Program-made: the position numbers and the translations under genes | In this document: in pieces, positions 53,398-61,636 of the stretch | How positions within the stretch are numbered: the stretch's first letter is position 1 | Layout of the letters: each line of letters opens with the position of its first letter | Source of the DNA: Pseudomonadota bacterium | Lineage (GTDB): Bacteria > Chloroflexota > UBA6077 > JAJPHF01 | DNA length: 64,000 nucleotides | Assembly (NCBI GenBank): GCA_021325365.1 | Contig: JAJPHF010000150.1 | Span: 1-64,000 of the forward strand | Direction of reading: 5' to 3' | Notes under the pieces: generated by a model | The model's database searches: none | What the model was told of the DNA's origin: nothing | Seen by the model: the letters and a program-made list of their open reading frames with translations, nothing else

Positions 53398-53484
53398 ACG
53401 CCGGGCGCCTGCGTTCACCCGCGCCATCATTGGCGTGCGCCCGGCCACGCCTGGTCCCTATCCGAGAAGGAGCGAGGAGCCCAG

Positions 53485-54672
53485 ATGCCTAGACTGGATC
53501 GCCTTCCGGAGGCGCAGCGCACGTCGCTGCTCGCGCACGAGTCTATCGAGAACGAGTCGGCCCCCTGGACGCCCCTGGCGAAGCCGCTAGCCGACGCCCG
53601 CCTGGCGCTCGTCACGACGGCCGGGCTGCACGTGCGCGGCGCGGCGCCGTTCACGGGCGGCCACCAGGGCTACCGCGCCATCCCGAACGACACGCCGCTC
53701 GCCAACATCATGCTCAGCCACACCAGCATCGGCTTCGACCGCAGCGACGTGCAACGCGACCTGAACGTCGCGTTCCCGCTCGACCGCCTGCGCGAGCTAG
53801 TCGCGGCGGGCGAGCTGGGCAGCCTCGCCACCACCCACTACGCCTTTCTGGGCGCCCAGCGCACCTACGACGGCATCCTGAAGGAGTCGGGCCCCGAGGT
53901 CGCCCGCGCGCTGAAGGCGGACGGCGTGGACGTGGTCCTGCTGACGGGCGTCTGACCGCTCTGCACGCACACCGTTGGTGTGATCGCCCGCGTGCTCGAA
54001 GCGGCCGGCCTGGCCACCACGTCGATCAGCCTGGTGCGCGAGCACACGGAGCGCGTGAAGCCCCCCCGCGCGCTGTTCGTGCCCTTCCCCTTCGGCCACC
54101 CGCTGGGCCGGCCCGACGACCCGGCGCTCCAGCACGCCGTCATCCGCGCCGCCCTGGCGCTGTTCGACGCGCCGGCGGGGCCGGTGCTGGTCGACTACCC
54201 CGAGGACGCCTTCGCCGGCGAGGATCTGAACCTGCCCCAGGCCGCGAGCGTGCCGCCGACGACAACCTCCACCGACGTGGCGGGCGAGGTGGCGGCGCTC
54301 CAGCCGCACCACGCCGCCTGGCTGGCGGCGCACAACGACCGTACCGCCATTGGCGTCTCGGGCGTGACGCCCGCGGAGATCCCCGCCCTGGCATGCTTCC
54401 TGGCCGCCTACGCCGCCGGCGAGGACCTGAGCTGGCCCGAGCGGCCGGCCGACGCGCCGCTGCCGCAGTGGGTGCGCTGGGCGACCGACGACCTGAAAGC
54501 CTACTACTTCGAGGCGCGCATGGCGGCCGCGCCGGACGAGGGCTTCCAAGCGCGGCATCGCTGGTTCTGGGGCGAGACGGCCGCGGCCAACGTCTGCCGC
54601 GCCATTCGCGACCGCCTCAAAGCGGCCGGCGACCCGCGCCTCGACGCCGTCGCCTTCGGCATCGCCCGCTAA
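53485..54672 (+). CDS. PrdB/GrdB-like selenoprotein reductase
   Basis: 395 residues when UGA 53953-53955 is read as Sec157. GAAGGAGCGAGGAGC precedes the ATG. The N-terminal part matches D-proline reductase PrdB: LALVTTAGLHVRG, RAIPNDTPLANIMLSHTSI, VQRDLNVAFPLDRLRELVAAG and GPEVARALKADGVDVVLLTGV, then U-P-L-C-T-H-T, a Sec-x-x-Cys redox motif. Downstream sequence (IARVLEAAGLATTSISL, FVPFPFGHPLGRP) continues the family. An extra C-terminal domain of about 145 residues is present that PrdB lacks. Clostridial enzymes reduce proline or glycine; no PrdA-like pyruvoyl partner is here, so the substrate is unknown. Confidence 0.9.
53953..53982 (+). promoter_or_regulatory. UGA(Sec) codon and bacterial SECIS-like hairpin
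   Basis: Downstream of UGA, CACACC (53968-53973) and GGTGTG (53977-53982) form a perfect 6-bp stem with loop GTT, whose first base is G. It starts 12 nt, and the loop 18 nt, after UGA. An outer GCACGC/GCGTGC pairing may extend it. The geometry is almost the same as at 44906. Confidence 0.85.
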
Positions 54673-54890
54673 GGGGCCGCTGCGGACGTCGTAGGGCCGG
54701 GGCGCGTCCCCTGCCGTCCGGTCTGCGAATCATTCACCGGCGCCTTTGCCGCCCGCTGCCGCGGTCAGCGGCAGCGGAGCGCTTCCTGCCTATTATCCGC
54801 AACCCGGTCGCGGTCGGCGGGGCCGGCTTGCGCCCCGCTAGCCCCGCGCCGCCCGCCGGGCCAACCCGCGCAGGATCAGCGGGCGAGTCG

Positions 54891-55619
54891 TCATGGCCGG
54901 ATCGCGAATTCGAGCGCTAGCCCGAGGTCGATGACGTAGGACAGGCACATGCCAAGCCCGTTGACGTCGAGCGACTCGTCGTCGCCGCGCAGCACGAACA
55001 CGCCCTGGTTGGCCGAGCCGGCCAGCCACTGTTGGACCTGAGGCGTCACGTCCCAGGCGCCGCTATCGCCGGTGGTAGCCCCCTGCACGCCGGCTACCGC
55101 CGCGGGGCGCGTCGGTACCACGCCGTCGAGGCTCCCGCTCCAGCCGTCCGCCGGCACCCCGAGGCCCGTGTTGCAAGTGGGGAGGATCCCGTACTGCGCA
55201 TCGCCGGTCGGCGAGCGGCGCACGGTGCTGGCCTCGGAATAGCCAAGCGTCGCCCGCCTCAAGGTGGCGCCGGACGGCAGCCCGCGCAGCGGCGAGAGAT
55301 CAAATGTGGCCACCGTCTGGAGCACGTGCTTCTCGCCGAGGTCGCGGTTGTTCTCGTAGCCGACGACCCACAGGTCGGGCAGGGACCGGACGTCGCGCCC
55401 GTCGAACCCCCGGCAGTTCACGCCCAGGGTGGACAGTCCCATTGAGCCGCAGCGGCTCTGGCCCGCGGTCCCGACGCGCGTCGGCGTGAGGCTGACGGCC
55501 TGGACCTGCTGCGCCGCGGGCGCGGCGAAGGTCAGGCCCGAAACGGTAGGCAGGAGTCCGCCCAGCATCCCGCCCAGCAGGAGCCAGGCCGCGATTCGCT
55601 TCGATCGGCACAGTGTCAT
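54891..55619 (-). CDS. Secreted DNRLRE-like domain protein
   Basis: 242 residues with a signal peptide (RIAAWLLLGGMLGGLLPTVSG). The mature chain has the layout of DNRLRE/CBM-like beta domains: VATFDLSPLRGLPSGATLRRATLGY and, near the end, WDVTPQVQQWLAGSANQGVFVLRGDDESLD. Three or four Cys may form disulfides. It may bind surface glycans. The ATG at 55619 follows GGGAGGAGAACGCG. Confidence 0.7.
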   Translation of the reverse strand: MTLCRSKRIAAWLLLGGMLGGLLPTVSGLTFAAPAAQQVQAVSLTPTRVGTAGQSRCGSMGLSTLGVNCRGFDGRDVRSLPDLWVVGYENNRDLGEKHVLQTVATFDLSPLRGLPSGATLRRATLGYSEASTVRRSPTGDAQYGILPTCNTGLGVPADGWSGSLDGVVPTRPAAVAGVQGATTGDSGAWDVTPQVQQWLAGSANQGVFVLRGDDESLDVNGLGMCLSYVIDLGLALEFAIRP

Positions 55620-55791
55620 CGCGTTCTCCTCCCGTGAAGCTCGTGCGAGTCGCCGTAGGGCGTGAGGAACACGTGGTAGCAGTCGGGGTGCACCACGGCC
55701 GGAAGCCGAGGGCAGCCTGGCTGCCCTCGGTCCGGCGAACGGGTGGTCCCTCAGGACTCACAGGTCCGGTGCGGGAGCCCCGTGCGATCGG

Positions 55792-56496
55792 CTATCGGCC
55801 CTCCGCGTGCACCTGGTCCCGCCTTTCAGGCGGGACGCACACGCCATCCCCATCGTAGGCATCACGCCAGACATAACCCGGCGCGCACCCTATGGTGCCG
55901 GCCGGCCTATTCGGGTCGCGGTGTAGATTCGGGTCTGCTGCCTGCGCGACGTTTTCCATCTGCGTCTCAAAGGCCGACAGGGCCGTGACGCACACATGAT
56001 CCTGCGGGCGGGTCAGGCGCCAGACTAGGCCCCCGCCGCACGCGTCCGAGGGGGGCGGGTTGGCGGGAACGCTGAGCGCACCGGGCACGGTCACCGGCAC
56101 GTCGGCCCAGTTGCCACAGTCGTCGCTGCTAAAAGTGTGTTTCACACAATACTGCACGTGGAAGGTGATGGTCGTGAGCGGGGGGAAGTTGAGATTGTCG
56201 TAAGTCCGCTGGCCGATCCCCGAGCCGTTGTCGCCGATCTCGACCTGCTGTGACCTCTGGCCGTTGCTCGCGTCGTAGTAGACGTGCCAGGCGTCAATCG
56301 AGCGGGGCCAGGTGCCCGTGTCGCCGGAGCCGGGCATCGAGAAGCGGACGGTGACGCTGGGTGGGGTCCCGTCGACGGATGCGTGCGGGGGGCGCCAGTC
56401 GTCGCGGTGGTCGGCGTGGGCCGGGATGGCTGGCAGCGCGAGCAGGCTGGCCGCCAGTACCGCCAGTCCTAGGATGCGTAGAGCGGGTCGGTGCAT
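55792..56496 (-). CDS. Hypothetical secreted protein
   Basis: 234 residues with a clear signal peptide (ILGLAVLAASLLALPAIPAHA). The mature part looks like a beta domain (SVTVRFSMPGSGDTGTW; AWHVYYDASNGQRSQQVEIG), followed by a Cys-containing C-terminal segment with GCAPGYVWRDAYDGDGVCVPPERR, resembling the short Cys motifs in bacterial surface proteins. I recognise no exact family. It lies upstream of, and in line with, the DNRLRE-like gene. Confidence 0.65.
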   Translation of the reverse strand: MHRPALRILGLAVLAASLLALPAIPAHADHRDDWRPPHASVDGTPPSVTVRFSMPGSGDTGTWPRSIDAWHVYYDASNGQRSQQVEIGDNGSGIGQRTYDNLNFPPLTTITFHVQYCVKHTFSSDDCGNWADVPVTVPGALSVPANPPPSDACGGGLVWRLTRPQDHVCVTALSAFETQMENVAQAADPNLHRDPNRPAGTIGCAPGYVWRDAYDGDGVCVPPERRDQVHAEGR

Positions 56497-56662
56497 CTGC
56501 GTGTGCCCCTATCTTGCTCGCCGGTGTACCGCGGCTCAGGCACCGGTCGAGCAGCAGTTTGCACGCGGCGCTGGGCTTCCGAGCGCTCCCTCCCCCCGAG
56601 CGCACGTCCAACGTCTTGCCGCGGTTAGGACTAAGCGTATTCGGGGGCTTGATTTTCGCGCA

Positions 56663-59101
56663 TCAGGGGAATCCCTGATCTTCGCCGCGCGGCATCCCGG
56701 ATTCCGCCGTCGGATCTCGCCGCAGGGGCTCGCTCGACTGGGCCCCCAGCAACCCCTGCTGGGCTGCCCAGGCGGCGAGGGCGGCGCGCGAGGGGAGGTC
56801 TAGCTTGGACAGGATGTGCGAGAGGTGCGATTCGACGGTCTTCTCGCTGATGACCAGGGCCGCCGCGATCCGGCGGTTGCTGAGCCCCCCGGCGACCAGG
56901 CCGGCAATCTCCCGCTCCCGTTCGGTCAGAGGGCCCTGGCCCGCCGCGCGACGGGACCGCGCCGGCGGCGCGTCGGACTCGAGCGCGTATTGGATCGCCC
57001 GTTCGACCGACATCGCTCGGCCGGCGGCGAGCGCGCTGGCGAAGGCCTTCTCGCCAAGGCCGTTCCGGCAGGCCGCGGCCATCTGGTCGCGGTCGAGCTG
57101 CCACGGCGGAAATGCGACGCTGTTCGACCGGTCGTAGAGCATCTCCGCCGCGCCCAGGAGCCGCGCCGCCCGCTCCCAGTGCTCCCCGGCGCCAGCCACG
57201 CAGGCCAGATGCTCCACCTCGCACCCGTAGCCGCGCAGGTGCCGATAGCGCGTGAAGCTCGCCAGCGCTTGTCGGAAGAATGCCTGCGCGGCCGCCGGAT
57301 CGCCCCGCCGGTAGGCCACGATTCCCCGACTGTCCGTGGCATAAGCGCGTATCAGCTCAACCGCGCTGGTCTCAGCCGCCATCTCGAATAGCCGCTCCGC
57401 CTCGTCCAGCTCTCCCACGGAGAGCTGCGCCATCCCGACGTACCACGGCAACAGGTCGTCTCCAAGGGGCACCGGCTGTTGCCGCTGGTCAGCCAGCCTG
57501 GCTCGTCCGACAGCCGGACCACTCGGGTCGCCGATCAAGGTGAGAAACTGGACCTCGAGCGCCCCGCACCAGAAGGACGCGGCGCGATCGTTCACGGCGG
57601 ATTCCAGCGTGAGGGTTTCCTTGAAGAGGGGAACCGCGCGCGCAAAGTCGCCCTGCGTCCCGAGCGCGTGGCAATAGAGCGACTGGCCAATCACGCGCCC
57701 GGCGGTTGGGGGGCCGGCCGGCAGAAGCGCCAGCAGCTCTGCGAACCGCTGGCGTGACTCGTCGATATGGCCGCGAACGTCCCAGTACATCCAAATGCCG
57801 GGCGAGGCGCGTAGCACGCGTTCGGTTGTGCTCGGCTCGACGCGGCACCAGTCGAGCGCCGCGCGCACGTTGTCCAGCTCCGCGTCCATCTGGCCGAGCC
57901 AGCCCAGTAGGTTGTTCCGGGCACGGACGTCGCTCGACTCCAGGAGCCTGAGGCACCAGTCCTGGTGCCGCCGCCGCACCGCCACCTCTTCCCCGGCCTC
58001 CCGCAGCCGCTCCCCGGCGTACGCGCGCATCGTGTCCAGCAGCCGATACCGCACGCTCCCGCGCCAGTCGTCCATCAGCACCAGCGAGCGGTCCACCAGC
58101 GCGCTCAGCATCGGGGCCACCTCGCCCGCGGGCAGATCGTCGGCCGCGCACACCTGCTCGGCGGCCTCCCGCGTCCACCCCCCAGCGAAGACCGCCAGGC
58201 GCCGCCAGAGCGCTCGTTCCGGCGCGCTCAGCAGCTCCCAGCTCGAGTCCACCATCCCCCACAGCGTCCGCTGGCGGGGCTGCGCCGTGCGCCGGCCGCT
58301 CGCCAGCAGGCGAAAGCGGTCGTCGAGTCCCCGCGCGATCTCGGCGGCGCTCGTCGTCCGCATTCGGGCCGCCGCCAGCTCCAGTGCCAGCGCGATCCCG
58401 TCGAGCCGACGACAGATCACGGCCACGGCCTCGCTGACGTCCTCGGTCAACGCGAAGTCGGGCCGCACTGCGCGGGCCCGCTCCGCGAACAACCGGGCCG
58501 CCTCGTTGGCTCGCAGCCGCCGCGCGTCGCGCTCCCCCTCGGCCGGCACTGTCAGCGGCGAGACCTCGAGGAGCTGCTCGCCGCCGATGGCGAGCGGCTC
58601 GCGGCTGGTGGCCAGCAGGCGCAGCCGCGGGCACGCCCGCAGCAGCCGCTCGACCAGCCCCGCGCAGGCTTCGATCAGATGCTCGCAGTTGTCCAGCACG
58701 AGCAGCAGATCCCGCTCGCGGAGCACCCGCTCCAGTGCCGCCGCGAGCGGCCGCCGTGGGCCTTCGACAATCCCGAGGACCGACGCTGTGGCCCGCGGGA
58801 CCAACATGGGATCCGCCAATGGCGCGAGGTCCACCAGCCAGATGCCGTCGGCATGATGAGGGAGCCGTAGCCGGGCCGCTTCGAGCGCCAGGCGCGATTT
58901 CCCCACGCCCCCTGGCCCAACCAGCGTCACCAGGCGGCTCGAGTCCACTGCCCGCCCAACCCGGGCAAGCTCACGCTCACGGCCAATGAAGCTGGTGAGC
59001 GCCGCCGGTAAGTTGTGCGGCGGTAGCTGGCGCGCGGTGGTCAACTGCGTCGGCCGTGCGCCCCTCGCCTGGTGCTGCGCCGCCTCGGTCATCGGGTCCA
59101 C
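56663..59101 (-). CDS. LuxR family (LAL-type) ATP-dependent transcription regulator
   Basis: About 812 residues from GTG 59101 (GGAGGGCAGT upstream). The NB-ARC-type ATPase begins LTSFIGRERELARVGRAV, Walker A VGPGGVGKSRLA, and LLVLDNCEHLIEA. A long TPR-like helical region follows (about 390-720). The C-terminal HTH is LTEREREIAGLVAGGLSNRRIAAALVISEKTVESHLSHILSKL. LAL regulators sense ligand and ATP state and activate target genes. The long upstream frame to 59668 is unconserved. Confidence 0.9.
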   Translation of the reverse strand: MDPMTEAAQHQARGARPTQLTTARQLPPHNLPAALTSFIGRERELARVGRAVDSSRLVTLVGPGGVGKSRLALEAARLRLPHHADGIWLVDLAPLADPMLVPRATASVLGIVEGPRRPLAAALERVLRERDLLLVLDNCEHLIEACAGLVERLLRACPRLRLLATSREPLAIGGEQLLEVSPLTVPAEGERDARRLRANEAARLFAERARAVRPDFALTEDVSEAVAVICRRLDGIALALELAAARMRTTSAAEIARGLDDRFRLLASGRRTAQPRQRTLWGMVDSSWELLSAPERALWRRLAVFAGGWTREAAEQVCAADDLPAGEVAPMLSALVDRSLVLMDDWRGSVRYRLLDTMRAYAGERLREAGEEVAVRRRHQDWCLRLLESSDVRARNNLLGWLGQMDAELDNVRAALDWCRVEPSTTERVLRASPGIWMYWDVRGHIDESRQRFAELLALLPAGPPTAGRVIGQSLYCHALGTQGDFARAVPLFKETLTLESAVNDRAASFWCGALEVQFLTLIGDPSGPAVGRARLADQRQQPVPLGDDLLPWYVGMAQLSVGELDEAERLFEMAAETSAVELIRAYATDSRGIVAYRRGDPAAAQAFFRQALASFTRYRHLRGYGCEVEHLACVAGAGEHWERAARLLGAAEMLYDRSNSVAFPPWQLDRDQMAAACRNGLGEKAFASALAAGRAMSVERAIQYALESDAPPARSRRAAGQGPLTEREREIAGLVAGGLSNRRIAAALVISEKTVESHLSHILSKLDLPSRAALAAWAAQQGLLGAQSSEPLRRDPTAESGMPRGEDQGFP

Positions 59102-59282
59102 ACTGCCCTCCCGCTGGGACCACCTGCCGAGGGCAGCCCCGGGGCTCGCCGGGGCCCCGACATCCACGCGGGCCTCCCGGGCAAGGGACGGGCGCCCATG
59201 ACCCAGCCCCGGGGCGGACGATGGGGGCCCGCTCGTTGTTGCTGCCGGTGCGTCCGCCGGTGAGCAGTCAGGTTGGGCCGCG

Positions 59283-60125
59283 TCAGCGCAGCCAGCCGCC
59301 GGCCGCGTTGAGGCTGGCCTGGCCGCGAATGTAGGCCGCGACGTGCGTGAGGAGCTGCTGGCAGTGCCGCCGCGCCGCGGGGCCTTGCCGGCTGATGGCG
59401 CTGATGAGGTGGGTGATCTCCAGCGCCTCCTGGTACTGCGCGCTCTGCGCCGTGCGCTCGGCCTGCGACAGACTCTGCGCCTCCAGCGCCTCCCGCAGTG
59501 CCTCCGCCTCCGACACGCCCGGCAGCAGCGCCTGCAGGATAACGCAGAAGAGCTGCGCCAGGTCGCGCACCACCCGCGATTGCTCGATCGCCACGGCGGC
59601 GAGCGACGCGAAGTGGCCGAGCAGCGCCATGTCGTTCGCGGTGAACGGCTCGCCCCCGTGCTTGTCACAGAGCTGCAGCACGCCGATCACCGTCTCCTCG
59701 GAGCGGAGCGGCAGGCACAGCACCGATTTGGGCACGTAGCCCGCCCCGCGCGAGATGCTGCCGGCGAACCGCGGGTCCTGGCTGGCGTCGGAGATGGCCA
59801 GCGGCTGGCCCGTGGCCGCGACCCAGCCGACGATGCCCGCCCCCAGCGGCACGCGAAAGCCGCGCGCCGCCGCCGAATCGATCAGCGCCGCCATGCAGAC
59901 CAGCTCCTCGGCGTCGTGGTCGATCAGGAACAGCACCCCGGCCTCGGCCGCCAGCGCGTGCGCCGCCGTGTGCAGGATCCGCTCGATCAGCTCGCTGTGC
60001 GCGCCGAGCGCTAGCCGCACACCGCCCGCGCTGCGCCGCAGAAGCGCCTCGCGCAGCTCGTGGGCGAAGGCGGCGTCGGCCGCCAGCCCGGCGTCAGGCG
60101 CGGGGGACGGACTGACGGACGTCAT
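59283..60125 (-). CDS. GAF domain sensor protein
   Basis: 280 residues behind GGGAGGT. A GAF domain spans about residues 40-195, with ILHTAAHALAAEAGVLFLIDHD, GFRVPLGAGIVGWVAATGQPLAISDAS, VLCLPLRSEETVIGVLQLCDK and DMALLGHFASLAAVAIEQ. The C-terminal 80 residues are helical with no output domain. It may bind a small ligand and act with the adjacent LuxR regulator downstream on the same strand, but this is inference. Confidence 0.82.
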   Translation of the reverse strand: MTSVSPSPAPDAGLAADAAFAHELREALLRRSAGGVRLALGAHSELIERILHTAAHALAAEAGVLFLIDHDAEELVCMAALIDSAAARGFRVPLGAGIVGWVAATGQPLAISDASQDPRFAGSISRGAGYVPKSVLCLPLRSEETVIGVLQLCDKHGGEPFTANDMALLGHFASLAAVAIEQSRVVRDLAQLFCVILQALLPGVSEAEALREALEAQSLSQAERTAQSAQYQEALEITHLISAISRQGPAARRHCQQLLTHVAAYIRGQASLNAAGGWLR

Positions 60126-60272
60126 CGGACCTCCCGGACATGACAGCGGACGGGGCCGGTCCCCGCCCGCCGATCATAGCATACCCTCGCGCGAGGCCGG
60201 GCGCGGGCCAGCGCCCGGCCGGCGTCCGATTCGCCGCGAAGCCGGTGGCCCCGGTTCCAGTGGATTTCCGGC

Positions 60273-60329
60273 CGCCGCCGTGAACGGCGGGCCAGCCGAT
60301 CAGAGTCAGGCCCGCCGTTCACGGCGGCG
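60273..60329. repeat. Perfect 21-bp inverted repeat
   Basis: The arm from 60273 to 60293 (CGCCGCCGTGAACGG...) is perfectly complementary to 60309-60329, with a 15-nt loop. It lies between the binding-protein gene and the GAF gene and probably terminates the former on the minus strand, though no U-run follows. Confidence 0.7.
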
Positions 60330-60356
60330 TTGCTCCGGACAACCGGGGCCAGCTGC

Positions 60357-61421
60357 TTAGCGGACCATCTGGCGCGCTTCCTCCAGGTAGCGCAAGTCCA
60401 CGTAGCGGTCGGGAGACGGCAGCGGCTGCGGCAGATCGCCGATCGACCCAAGCTGCTCGATGATCGCGGCGATGCCGTCGAGCGAGACCTCGCCGTCGTG
60501 GACATGACTGTCAAGCTGCTCGATCGCGTACTCCCAGGTGCGCCGCGCGGCGTCCGGCGAGGTGCGCGTCGCGTCCGCCAGAATGGCGATCCCCTGCTCC
60601 TTGTTGGCGGGGTCGGCGATCCAGCGGTCCGCCTTCACGATCGCCGCCAGGTAGCGCACCACCGTGTCGTGGTTGCGCTCGGCCCAGTCGCGCCGCACCA
60701 TGTGGTTGCTGAACGCGTACTCCGACACGTAGTCGGCGCTCCGCCCGAGCAGGTTCATCCCCTGATCCAGCAGGCTGAAGAAGGCCGGCGGCGCGATCAT
60801 GCCCGCCTTGGCCACCCCGGCCTGCATCGCGGCCACCCGGTTCGGCGTCCCGCCGACCACCTGCATGTCGTAGTCGCCGTCGTGGAGGCCGTTGGCCGCG
60901 AGCATCCGCTTCAGCAGCAGCGTCGTCCCGTCGTTCGGCCCCACGACCGCCATCACCTGGCCGCGCAGCGAATCGAACGTCGGCGCGTCGGCCGTGCTGA
61001 TGAGCGCGAACGTCGAGCGGTGCTCCTGCCCGGCCACCACCGCCACGTTGTTGTTCGTCTGCTCGGCGGCGCGGATCATGTAGTCCAGCCCGATGTTACC
61101 GAAGTCCAGGCTGCCGCTCACGAAGGCGCGGCTCGCGGTGCCGGGATCAGGAAAGGTCGTGGACTCCACGTCCAGTCCCTGCTCGGCGAACAGCCCCCGC
61201 GCCAGCGCTACGTACACGTCGATGTACGACGGCGTGAACACGACCGCGCCCTGCTGCACGCGCGTCATTCCCTGCGGCACGGGCCGCGCCGGCGCCGCCT
61301 GCGGCCGCGGCGCCGCGCTCGCCGTCGCCCCCCGCGGCGCGCCCGCGCCCGCCCAGGCGCCCGCCAGCACGATTGCCACCGCGACCACGGCGACGCGAAC
61401 AGACCGCCGTACCCTCTTCAT
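60357..61421 (-). CDS. NMT1/THI5-like ABC transporter substrate-binding protein
   Basis: 354 residues from ATG 61421 with GAGGAGGGTGTGGGG. An N-terminal signal (VRVAVVAVAIVLAGAWAGAGA) lacks an obvious lipobox Cys. NMT1 landmarks: QQGAVVFTPSYIDVYVALARGLFAEQGLDVEST, GSLDFGNIGLDYMIRAAEQ, LRGQVMAVVGPNDGTT and GMIAPPAFFSLLDQG. Ligand unknown. It is downstream of a D-aminoacylase-like gene, so it may serve uptake of the same class of compound; no permease or ATPase gene is in view. Confidence 0.88.
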   Translation of the reverse strand: MKRVRRSVRVAVVAVAIVLAGAWAGAGAPRGATASAAPRPQAAPARPVPQGMTRVQQGAVVFTPSYIDVYVALARGLFAEQGLDVESTTFPDPGTASRAFVSGSLDFGNIGLDYMIRAAEQTNNNVAVVAGQEHRSTFALISTADAPTFDSLRGQVMAVVGPNDGTTLLLKRMLAANGLHDGDYDMQVVGGTPNRVAAMQAGVAKAGMIAPPAFFSLLDQGMNLLGRSADYVSEYAFSNHMVRRDWAERNHDTVVRYLAAIVKADRWIADPANKEQGIAILADATRTSPDAARRTWEYAIEQLDSHVHDGEVSLDGIAAIIEQLGSIGDLPQPLPSPDRYVDLRYLEEARQMVR

Positions 61422-61462
61422 CCCCACACCCTCCTCATCTCGCGCTCGCGCCGAAGGGGACG

Positions 61463-61636
61463 GAACCCCCTCCCCCAACCCCCTCCCCCCGCAGGGGGCG
61501 GGGGCTATCCGGCGGCGCCGGGGCCGTCGTCCTCCCCCCCCTTCCTTGGCAGGGAAGGGGGGCCGGGGGGTTAGGTCCTCCCCGGCGCCCGCCCCCCTTT
61601 CCCCTATGGGGGAGAGGGGGGTAGGGGGGAGAGGGG
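61463..61636. repeat. Cluster of CCCCTCCCCC-type palindromic elements
   Basis: Three elements in tandem (CCCCCTCCCCCAACCCCCTC with GCAGGGGGCGGGGGC; CTTCCTTGGCAGGGAAGG; CCCTATGGGGGAGAGGGG), separating the amidohydrolase and binding-protein genes. Translated they give PLPPQGAG, PSLAGKGG and PLWGRGG-type peptides. No gene in this gap. Confidence 0.75.

Noticed and set aside
53953..53979. Pseudogene or frameshift at the PrdB-like gene
   Set aside because: Both halves are in the same frame and every residue across the UGA fits the PrdB family; a hairpin follows at SECIS distance.
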